Below, one piece after another: positions 11,894 through 22,486 of a stretch of DNA of 64,000 nucleotides (positions are counted from its first letter, which is position 1; each line of letters begins with the position of its first letter). This DNA is from Fusarium oxysporum f. sp. lycopersici 4287 (taxonomy: Eukaryota > Ascomycota > Sordariomycetes > Hypocreales > Nectriaceae): NCBI RefSeq assembly GCF_000149955.1, contig NC_030988.1:2749355-2813354 (forward strand), read 5' to 3'. The notes beneath the pieces are model-generated. The model had not been told where the DNA came from. It did not search any database and worked only from the letters and a program-made list of their open reading frames with translations. The translations under genes were made by a program, and so were the position numbers.

Positions 11894-14535
11894 CGCGCCA
11901 GCCTTGCTTCTCGGACGTAAGCTGTGCTGTGATATGTTTATTAGAGTTCCACTGACTCGATACCAGCAACGGCATGCGCGCCTACCGTCGCCGTATGCTC
12001 GAAGGTTGCTCTGAGTCCTTGATGTGAGTCTCTTCGTGTGGTTGGAGCCTAAATGGTACTCATGACCACCTTGTGGTTCTGGCAGGACAGTAAGTTCCTG
12101 TAGCGGCATCTTCCAACCACCCGCAGACGAAATCACAGGCCACCTGTTCGAGTCTTATCGACAGTAAAGCGGTCCGAATACGTTGTAACTGCTGGTGGCG
12201 AAAGTAGGTTGCTTTTCTTAATGCAGAATTGACTGCCAACCAGATTTTTTCTCCCAGGTAAATGAGTCTAAACAAGACAAGGAAGGGATTCAGGCGAACG
12301 GGCTGATACAGCACTACGTTGCTAGGAATTTCTGCCAAGAGCTTCGCCAAGATGACCCCGCTTCTAGTATGGCCTCAACTCTTGATTTCGCTGCCGAGGA
12401 CTCCGATAACTTGGCCTTGGCTTCAAAACGGTGGGAGTCTTTGTTATTATGATACTGTATCCATATAGGTTACCCATGCTAAGCTCCCTTTTTACATATC
12501 TAACGCACATTGGTGCCTCCAAGCGATAACTAGTAACAAAGAGAAGTCAATGACAGTAGTCAATAGCTGCTTCGCACGGTCATTATTACGCCTTGTCCCC
12601 AAGGTGTGACAGATTAGCATTGCCTTGGGGCGCGGGTCGAGAGATCTTAACGAGTGGAAGATGACAGCGCCAAGTAACCCGCCAAGGCGTCCAGAACCAG
12701 CAGCCCCGCTTTTCAGAGGACAATGATTACATTGCACGCAAGGTGTCGCACTTAGCGTGCTTAAAGGGTTAGAGTGAATATGATGAGCAGCAGCAAATGT
12801 GTTGATTGATGTCTTAAGTTGTCTCTTGTGCGGGGTATTCCATCCCGCAGAGTTACTTAAAGCATATAGCTAGATTACTAATGCCTACCCTGCGACACAA
12901 GGTCTATCGGCGTGAAGGTAGCGAGTGACAACTCTCCCCTGTAAAAATTCTTTCTTGGCACGCACTGTTAGTGCACTGTTAGGAGCGGGATTTTCTACGG
13001 GCTACTCGGCCACACAATACTGCGGGGACGCCATCGGCTCCCTAACAGCAGTTTTCAGAGAAGGAATTTTGGAGAGTTCACCTTCTCTGACAACACCTTT
13101 GTCGGATCTAATGGCGGCACCTCAGAACCAGAACGCCTTAGATATCGGAGGACGGTGCCCGTGGCATCGGTAGCGACATCCTCCCGATCAACGACGCCGA
13201 TTGCGATGGGTTTTTCCCCTTTGAAGGCAAGCCGCACCGCCGGCCTCTGATTCCTTCCCAAGGTTTTTCCCTGCCGCCACGACAGTCGACTACGAGCTAC
13301 AACTTGGTTACTGGAGATTGTGGACTGCGTCAGCAGATGTAGTGATGCGTGAGAGAATTCTGGTCGGTGGAAAAAGCTCGACAGTAGATTGCCCCCGAAC
13401 CCGCTGACGGGTGACGGGCTTGAGAAATACAGCACCTTTTGTGCCATTGGTATGCTGGATGGTGAAGGAAGCGGGGTTTCCCTGTACCTAGCTAGCTCAG
13501 CACGTCTTTTGCTCCAGTAGGAGATCTGGCTTCGTTACAGCCACCCAGACGAAAAATATACAAACAAACAAACAAACAAACAAACAAAGGTAGCGAGTGA
13601 GGGGTCGTTGTCGCGTGCTAGGAAGCGTATGTCATCTGATGTAGAGAGCTGTCACCTGTAGGTCCCCCGTCTAACATTGAAATGCTGCGAGGCGCCTGAA
13701 GTGGTTTATTACTTTTTCCCAGAGCTGGACTTATGTCGGGCGTTTTGATGGGTTCTATTACTTATGCGCCTAGCTCGTGGATTGCTGATGGACTGGTCCA
13801 AGGCGACTGCAATTGAGCGTCTTGCAAGGGTAGAATTGATTTTAACATAAAAAGATTTAACAACTACTAGTTTCGTCGTCTCATTCCCTTCCTGTCAAGA
13901 TTGAGTATCACTCTATGCTATTTTTATACTAAATTTGTTTTATAGTTTTTTACCCTGTAGTTAGACTGTAAAACTTATGATGCCTTAATATGTTGGCATA
14001 GATCTGGATTCGGTGCATAATAAACAATATTTAGATGTCATAACTGGTTGATGCCCAAGTTGGTCTGAACATCAAAAGCCATAAAGCGACTTGCTAGCTC
14101 AGCGTCTGTAATGTTGGGGCTCGGTTTCGTAACTATAATCCTTTTTTAGCTATGATCTGACTTCCTTGTCCTCGCTTTTCTTTGTATTGTGATCGGCTAA
14201 CCAGCATGTAAAACCTACAAAGATTACACCGTCGGCCTAACTGCCAGCTACCACCTGTGTTATAAACAGTGTGGGTGATCGGTTTCCTTTTTCACCCTTT
14301 AGATTTCCGGATGCATTATGGTTCGTATTACTCACTATTGCTGAGCTACGTAACTTTACCAAAATCTACATCTCATCAAAGGCACATCCCATACTTACCT
14401 ATCCGCAAGGACTTTACCTATTCTATAAATCTTCAATTCTCCGTCCCAGGATGCCTCTATGGCAGGCCACAAGAAGGAGCTGGCATAATGCTCAGAATAT
14501 GTTGGTCTGCTTGCATCTCATCGGCCGAACGCGAC
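11894..14535. other. 2.6 kb without a recognisable gene
   Basis: No coding frame with family resemblance, no tRNA and no transposon end was recognised. It contains a CAAA microsatellite at 13561. It may hold worn-out remnants connected with the dead kinase. Confidence 0.45.
13561..13587. repeat. CAAA tetranucleotide microsatellite
   Basis: Nearly seven perfect CAAA units in an otherwise gene-free stretch. Confidence 0.9.
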
Positions 14536-17500
14536 TTACTGAGCCACCTTCTCTCCCGCACTGGCTCCTGTCTCTTCATCCTGGCTGCCGGTACCCATGT
14601 TGTAGTAGCGTCCAAAAACACGAGTCTCCAAATCCGCAACGTTACCAGACACCTTACGAGCCTGGCGGCGGAAGTAGACTCGCTTAAGCCATTTCCAAAA
14701 TTCGATCCCCATAAAGAAGACCACCGCCGCGATAAAAACAATGCCCCACTCCCATGAGATCGGCGCGTGCTTGAAAACGACAGTGTTCAGTCCGGGGATA
14801 TAGATGATAGGAAACATTGTAACAAAGCCCGCGACAATAGCCCAGAATAGGAAGGAGTTGCGCCAGACGTCATGCATCCACTGAGTAAAGTATCGCTTGC
14901 TCTTGGGCTGCATACGGAAGAATGATCGCCGCATGTTGATCATTTCCCAAGCCAGGAATAGCGCAAACCACGTGAGGCAGGCAAAGGTGGTCGAACGGGC
15001 TCTGAAAATAACTTTACAGTCCTCACTATAACTGTTGTTACAGTTCTCACCGATATCATCGGCGCCACGACCAAAGCCGTAGAGGACCAGAACAAATGAG
15101 GCTAGGCATAGGGCTGCCATCCAGAGGCCATAGACTACCATATCAAGGAGTAGCTCTGGGGTAAAAACGCCTTGTTTCAACTATTGCGATGTTAGCAAAG
15201 TGCATACATAGAATATCAAGAACGAATACTCACATTCTGGGGTGGGCGCTGCATGATATCAGGTGCCGCAATCTCAAAGCCAAGGCCCATATCTGGCATA
15301 CCGGAAGTGATCATGATAATCCACAGAATTTCGACTGGGGCCAAGGGAAAAACAGACAATCCATTGCGATCCTTGAAGGCTAGCCCAATAAGGAGAGTGC
15401 ACGCCTGGGCGATATTCTCCGCAAGAACATGGAGAATAAACTTTTGGATATTATCAAACATGCGTCGACCTTCTTCCACAGCATTCAGAATCGATGCGAA
15501 GTTATCATCCATGAGGACGATGTCGGAAGCCTCTTTGGCTACATCTGATCCGGCCAAGCCCATCGCGATACCAACATCGGACCGCTTTAGACTTGGCGAG
15601 TCGTTGACGCCATCACCAGTCATAGCAACGAAAGCTTTACGGCGGTGCAGGGCCTCAATCATGCGTACCTTCGTTTGGGGAGCGCACCGTGCAACAACAA
15701 GCGGCAGTAGAGGAAGATTGTCGACCTCAGCATCAGTTAACTTGTCAAATTCAGATGCGGCCATGACCATGGATTTGGCAACGTCCTTGGGGATCTGCGA
15801 AATCTTCTCAGGCAGAATGCCAACCTCCAGGGCAATAGCTCGGGCAGTTTCGGGATGGTCACCAGTAAGCATATGAACACTGATTCCGGCCTGGTGGCAC
15901 ATCTTGACCGACGATGCGGACTCAGGACGAGGAGGGTCATAAAGACCAATCAATCCTCGAAAGATGAGATCATTCTCAAACTGGGATCGGTCCAGATCGG
16001 CTTCGTTATCGGTGACGTGGGGAATATCAGTGCGGCTAGCCAGGGCAAGAACTCTCAGACCTAAGCGAGCGAGTGATTCCATATTGCGAAGGACGTCCTC
16101 TTTGACATCATCTCCCAGTTCTCGGATCTCATCGCCAACAGCATAAACAGGGCATGAGGTCAAGACACGCTCAACAGCACCCTTAGTAAAGACCCATTGC
16201 TTCTGAGATTCACTATCCTCGAAGATCACGGACATCTTCTTAACATCAGAGTCAAATGGAAACTCGGCAACTTCGCGCCAGCGAGGCTTCTCACCACTTG
16301 CAAGTTGACATCGGTTCCAGTTGAATCGTGAGGCGAAAACCTGAATAGCAATTTCGGTAGGATCACCACGACCATGCCATTCACCCTCAACTTGGTGGAC
16401 AGTGGCGAGATTGGCTAACGAGGCGATGTTGAGGTAGGCTTGAAGGGCACCGTCTTGGGCCGCGAGCTGCTCAGGATTGATGACGGCACCTTCAGAGTCC
16501 TCAGCTTGGAAGTCGATATCCTTAGGCTGAGTTTCTTGGAGGCCTAGGTCACCCATGGTAGGGTTGAAGGGCTCGTTGGTGGCACCGATGGAGTATGTGC
16601 CTCGTCCAGGAACCCACGCCTTCTTGACGATCATGGTGCCTTGGGTCAAGGTGCCTGTCTTGTCTGAACAAATGTCTTGGGCTGTTAGTAGAGTGGCAGG
16701 AAGGTCACCTTGGATGACTTACTGGTTACCGCGCCTAGGGCTTCGAGGCTCTTCAGATTGCGCACGATTACATGTCTCTGAACCATACGCTTAGTGCCGG
16801 CGGCCATGGTGATAGTGAGCACAACGATAAGAGAAGCAGGAATCATGGAGAGACCGGTTGCAACAGCATAGATGATGACCTCCTTCTTAGTGTTGAACTC
16901 GTTGGCTCCCAGAACAATAATAGCGCAGACGATAGCCACTCCCAACAGCAAGATGGCCAGCTTGGCGAGCTTGCGTTGAAGGGGCGTCCCAACGTTGACA
17001 CCCAGAAAGCGCCCAACAGCATCGGAGAAGGTCAGAGTCCAGGCTTGCATCCAACGGCCCGCCGAGGCCTTTCCCTCAGCATCTCTCTTGGGCTCGCGGC
17101 GGCGGGAGGACTTGCCACGAAGGGCAACAGCGATTTGGCCGATCTCAGTGTAAGTTCCGGTAGCAAAAACAATTCCACGAGCTCGTCCTTTAGTAACTGT
17201 TGAGGAGCTATAAGCAACATTGAGACGGTCGCCAGGGCCGGTGTCATCAGGGAACGTAGTGTTGATTTCCTTTCGAACGGGCAGTGACTCTCCGGTGAGC
17301 AATGCTTCGTTGGTCTCAAAATTGACAGCCTCAACGAGGCGGATATCAGCAGGGATAGTGTCACCTGTTTTCAACTCCACCATATCACCAGGTACGATCT
17401 CTGCTGTAACCACAACCTCGTTGTTTCCATTGCGGACAGCATGGGCGGTAGGCGAACTAAGTGAGCGGAGAGAGTCCATGGTCTTTGCCGCTTTAAATTC

Positions 17501-17967
17501 TTGAAGAAATCCAACAACGATGTTCAGGAGGATAACGGCAGCAATTACGCCACCCTCAATCCACGACTGGATGCCGAGTGATGCTGCCATAGCGAGAATA
17601 AGCACCTAATTCACCCCATCACCAAATCAGCGACTCTACCATTGCCTAAAAAAACCTTCAACTCGACATGAATGGTGTCATGCGTTCAAGTCAAAGGGGG
17701 GGTAATGGGACATCTCACTAGAGTCAAAGCATTGGCAACCTGGCCTAGAAGAATCTTGAGAGGCTGGACGCCCTCTTGTTCGCCGAACTCATTCGAGCCA
17801 TACTGGCTGAGGCGTCTCTTCGCTTCTTCGGTGGTCAATCCATCCTCGAGATTGGCATTGAGTTCCTCGGCGACTTGTCGAAACGAGAGGGCATGTGCCG
17901 GCGCCGACATGGGCGAATTGGCCTGACCCGAGACGTGGGCAGGTTCTTCACCTGGTTTTTGATTCAT
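14536..17967 (-). CDS. ENA-type P-type ATPase B (Na+/K+ export), complete
   Basis: Complete paralogue of ENA A. Exons on the minus strand 17967-17719, 17605-16723, 16675-15234 and 15180-14536 give 1072 residues, the normal length for fungal ENA pumps. Introns are 113, 47 and 53 bp; the second has a CTAAC branch site a few bases before an AAG acceptor. Order of parts: N-terminal domain, first membrane helices (LILAMAASLGIQSWIEGG), TGES near residue 185, phosphorylation site ICSDKTGT with Asp at about 382, KGAVERVL, TGDHPETARA, GDGVNDSP near 730, and the final membrane segments with a short charged tail. Nothing is missing, so it should be functional. It is divergent from the HAK gene, with a 1.15-kb shared upstream region rich in PacC-like sites. 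Pumped ion (Na+, K+ or Li+) and the exact membrane are inferred from the family. Confidence 0.96.
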
Positions 17968-19117
17968 TGTGAAGGTCTCAATTTCTGTAAAGATGACAGA
18001 GCTGTTAGAGAGAAAAATGAGAACCGCAACCGGAGGAAGCAAGGGCTGTAAATAAACCCAGAGTATATGCGGGGGTTGTCAGGGGCTAACTCCTGCGTGA
18101 CGTAAGTGGCGACAGTGACGGCGAGGGAGGAATTTGGACCAGGTGCTAGGCGAGTTTGGTTCGGTTCATGGTTAGGTGTTGAACTGGAAGTTGTTCTTGG
18201 CGGCTTGGCAGTAAATAGTCGGGTTTGAAGAGATGGTTGGTGAAATTACACATGACGACGCACAGGCCGCACGCTATTATTAAGAACTCGTCATTGGTCA
18301 CAGTCTATCCAAAGCATCCACCAGCGGCCATGCCAAGCCCGCCCAGACGTACACCGCCGCCATATTGTCGCCAAGCAGTGGGGAATACAGTATAGAGTAT
18401 CATCGCAGAGTTTTCCTTGCTCCGTGCGCATACACTACGCTTCGCCAAGAGCTCTGGTGGGTAAGTGGCTTAACAAATTTTTTGCAGGTGCAGAGCGAGG
18501 ATCCTTGTCTAGATTGGATTACGTATGGCCAAGAGATGCCTTGCCATGCCAGCCAGACTGTAGCGGCCTCCTTATGCTTATTCTATAGTATTGGTTAGAC
18601 TCAATTCTTTACAACGTAACGTTATTATTACGGCGATATAATCTGAACGAAGATACAAGCTCAACCTTGGCGTGCGAGAGAGAAGAGAAAGGGCTTTTAA
18701 AGTCGCAGCGGGGATGCTAAGCGAGAGTCCCTGGCTTGATGCCCTTTTACTCTTATCTTCTTTTTATCTTTTTCTTGTAGCAAGACCTAACTCGACCCTC
18801 CCATAACCCTTGCAAGGTCGGCTCCTTTCAATCTTTACCTAACCGAACAATCTAGCCTTTTGTGGTTGAGAATTACAGTAATGATAGAGTAACCAATCAG
18901 TAGCAGCGGGAGAATTATTAACAGATGACAGTGTTCAAAGTTAAAGACAAAAGTATGTTGAATTATTTTCCTTCCCTTATTTTTCTCTAGGCGAACTGCC
19001 TTACCTTGTCTAGTATCCACCATCCCATATGTTGTTCAGCGATGGCTAGACTATCAAACATCAACCCTGGGTCTGGCCCGTGACTTAACTCCTTCAAAGG
19101 TTTTCAAGCAGCTGGTC
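17968..19117. other. Divergent intergenic region of ENA B and HAK
   Basis: Holds the promoters of both genes and the GCCAAG cluster listed separately. No coding frame is supported. Confidence 0.5.
18196..18533. promoter_or_regulatory. Cluster of six PacC-like GCCAAG sites
   Basis: GCCAAG, a form of the PacC/Rim101 consensus GCCARG, occurs on the minus strand at 18196-18201 and 18204-18209 (tandem, 8-bp spacing, about 230 bp before the ENA B start) and on the plus strand at 18332, 18370, 18444 and 18528. Six copies in about 340 bp compares with roughly 0.2 expected by chance for a hexamer on two strands at even base use. In fungi, PacC/Rim101 signalling controls ENA genes at alkaline pH. Binding is inferred. 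Confidence 0.5.
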
Positions 19118-19132
19118 TTGCTCCCCATCGAA

Positions 19133-21592
19133 ATGGGGCCGCTATATCCTGAGCGCAACCAAAGGATAGCAGCCTGGGCCCACGCGGCTGCTGTAGCAAG
19201 TGATCCTCCTGCGCCCACAAACCCCGAAGCACGCAACCTGCATGATCAGGAAAATGCCCAGCGCATCGAACTCCAAGATCTACATTGTGAGGGCAAGCAG
19301 GTATGTACACTTTGTCCTGAGTACATGGTGGCGTGTCCCATAAATCTCGTTCTGACTGGTAAATCACGTGGGGAAAAGACCTACAGCAGTCTTGTTTTGC
19401 TCTGGCTCGCCTGGCAGAGTACTGGCGTCGTGTATGGCTACATCGGCACGAGCCCCCTCTACGTCTTCAGCTCGACGTTTGCCCAGCAGCCAACATGGCA
19501 TGATCTAGTTGGCGCCCTGTCCATCATCATTTGGTCACTCACAATTATCGTTACCATCAAGTACTGCTTCATCGTGCTCTCGGCCAATGATGGCGGCCAA
19601 GGCGGCACGTTTGCTGTCTATACCCTACTCGCTCGACATGCTAGCATTGTGCGGACGGATCCTAATGGCCCTAGAAGCCTCATTGACGGCCTTGACCGCA
19701 GAACAGATACCGAGTTGTCTCGTGCGGGGAGATGCTTGCGAAACTTCATCGAAACAAGTAGAGGTGCAAAGATAGGCTTGAAGCTCATTGGAATAATGGG
19801 GGTGTCGATGACCTTGGCCGATAGTGTCCTGGCCCCAGCTCAGTCCGTCCTCGGTGCAGTACAAGGTATCCAGGTGGTGAGTCCTGAGCTCGGCAGGCCT
19901 GCCATTGTCGGCGTCACTTGCAGTATACTTATTCTACTCTTCCTACTGCAGCCTCTCGGTACATCCAAGATTGGCACTTTCTTCGCGCCCATTGTCCTGA
20001 TCTGGCTCCTCTTTAACCTTGGTGTCGGGATTTATAACCTTATAGAATACGACCACACCGTACTCAAAGCATTTAGCCCATATTTTGCCTTTGCTTACTT
20101 GTATGGCTCAAGTGGCTGGAAGTCCCTTAGCGGTCTCCTTCTCGCAATCACCGGCGTTGAGTCACTCTTTGCTGCTCTCGGAGCCTTCGGCAAGCGTGCC
20201 ATTCAACTATCTTGGTTGCTTATCGCCTATCCAAGCTTGCTTCTAGCCTATGCTGGCCAGGCAGCCTATATCTCTTTCGACGAGACTGGGATAGCCTTTA
20301 CGAATCCATTCTTCTATACTGTCCCAAGACCAACACTTTATTTTAGTGTTGTAATTGCTGTTTTGGCTGCAATTGTAGCCAGCCAGGCTATGATTACGAG
20401 TTCATTCCAGCTCATCTCGCAACTGATAAGACTAAGTTATTTTCCGCACATCAAGATTATATATACGAGCCGCCGCTTTCGTGGTCATGTTTATATGCCC
20501 TTTGCGAATTGGTTGTTAATGATTGGTACCGTGGTAGTCACAGCCATTTATAACAATGTAAGTATCTCATACCATTCTATCAAATAGTGCAATTCTAACA
20601 TGCAGCAATGCAAGACAACTAGCCTTGGCTATGCATATGGCACTTGCGCCATAACCGTTTGTTTTCTCACAACATGCATGGTTTCGCTTGTTGCGCTTAT
20701 CATATGGCGTGTTCATCTGCTGGTTGTATTGCTGATCTTCCTCGTTTTCATCTTGCTTGATGGTGTTTACCTAAGTGCAGCGTTAAGTAAGGTGCCACAA
20801 GGAGCTTGGTTGGCTCTAGTTTTATCTTTCTTACTCTCTGCTTTGTTATCGTTATGGAGATGGGGCAAAGAGCAACAATGGGCGGCAGAATGTCAGGATC
20901 GAATAACCCCCCCCGAACGCCCCATATCCCAGAACTCGTCCCATAATACCTCAAGGGCTAGTTCCAGAGATATCCGCGACAACAGCTCAGCATGCCAACT
21001 TGCCTACGACAACATCCTTTTCGCCCCAGGCCTAGGGATTTTCTTCGACAAAGTTGGTGGTCCCAGTGACCATATTCCGGAGGTTTTTACACACTTTGTC
21101 CACAAATTCCGTACTAGGCCTCAAGTCGTCATTTTCTTTCATATGCGATCACTTTCGCAGCCTACTATCCCGGCCGACCAACGATTCGTCATCGCCCGTG
21201 TTAATTCTAACATCCCGTCCTGCTACCATATTGTTCTGCGGCATGGTTATATGGACGATGTTCTTACATCCAACCTTACCCGTATAGTTATTGGAGAGCT
21301 TATGGTGTTTATCATGAGAGATTCCTTTGAACCTAGCGAAGACGAGTTACCCTCAGACATACGACAAGAGCTTGAATCACTTCGTGCTGCGGAAGATACT
21401 CAGACGGTATACCTAATCGGCAAACAAATTCTGCGAGTTCAAAAGAAGGATGGTAATTGCATTAAATGTCTTATGCGCCGTGGGGCTTTGGGAGTCTATT
21501 TATGGATTCGAGAAAATTTCAATGGAAGGTTGGCTAACCTGGATATCGATCCCGAGAGCCTCGTCGAGGTGGGATTCATAAAAGAGATCTGA
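19133..21592 (+). CDS. HAK/KUP-family potassium transporter with altered key residues
   Basis: High-affinity K+ transporter family of the plasma membrane, normally a K+/H+ symporter. Predicted exons 19133-19300, 19379-20557 and 20606-21592 give 777 residues. The first intron (78 bp, GTATGT donor, CTGAC branch, AAG acceptor) is a multiple of three and also open, so an unspliced reading adds 26 residues. About twelve hydrophobic segments are followed by the long C-terminal domain (QLAYDNILFAPGLGIFFDK onward) typical of fungal HAK. Two hallmark motifs are changed: GDIGTSPLYV reads GYIGTSPLYV (residue about 77), and GEGGTFA reads GQGGTFA (about 130). Both replace conserved acidic residues thought to matter for ion coupling, yet the gene is otherwise intact. 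It is followed 0.9 kb later by TRK 1 on the same strand. Family is certain; transport ability is open. Confidence 0.92.
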
Positions 21593-22486
21593 AATCATAA
21601 CGTTTCTTCCCCAAATAACATTAGATAGGAGGGACCGGGTGAGGATTACGTCATTGTCTATTGGAAATCAGCCGTCAAATGCTCTGCGTACTTTCACTCT
21701 ACAACTGATGATCGGATGCCGGACTCATTTTAACACTTCATATCCAGTCCTCCTATCTCAAATCTGATCAAATAGGCCCGAAGGTTTTCCAGAGCATGTT
21801 TCAAAGCCCACTAACTTGGATTTGAAGCTATTCCTTCGTTGGCAAGACCCGAACGTTGGGGTGGATTCAGATGTTGAACAACCCGATTCATTCAGGCCCG
21901 AAGAGTAGTTTGTGGTCACAAATCCTGTAGCTCTTGGACTCTCTGTTCGACTGCGACTTTACATGATTGTTGTCGAAGGGGGTAGGAGATGTAACTGATA
22001 TACCATATCTAACTCAGTATTTCGCCATGAATTGGTGCAGTGCACATGTTTCTTTATTGAAGAGCTAAGACAGTTTTCCTCTTTAAAAAAACTTCACAAG
22101 TATTAATCGACTTTCCGGAGGACCAAATCTATGATCTATGCTCAACTGAGCGGATCACTCTTCTAGATTGTTCTGTCTTATTGCACAGCACTTTGTAAAG
22201 TTACTCCCTTGATTATTCGCCTTGGCTTGTAGGTAGCCCCCAGTTTATGCAGAAATGCTAAGCCACGTGCCGAGAAACTAGTCAACAATACCCACTAACC
22301 ACTTTCATGAGCCCTGCCGTGCGCCAAAATTAGGAGAAAAACGCTTATAAATATCACTCACAGCACTCCCAATGTGTTTCGTCGCAAATTTTGCCTGGTA
22401 CTATTTACTCTCTCAGATATTTGCAGTCAACAGCAGCCCACCCCCGCTTTAAAATACTAGTTCTGCTACATAATTTGTTTTTTACA
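21593..22486. other. Intergenic HAK to TRK 1
   Basis: Terminator of HAK and promoter of TRK 1 must lie here. No gene or repeat was recognised. Confidence 0.45.

Noticed and set aside
12060..12350. Minus-strand frame of 96 codons upstream of the dead kinase
   Set aside because: No match to the intact kinase N-terminus and no recognisable domain.
19118..19132. Upstream start for HAK
   Set aside because: The codon there is TTG; the first ATG in frame is at 19133.
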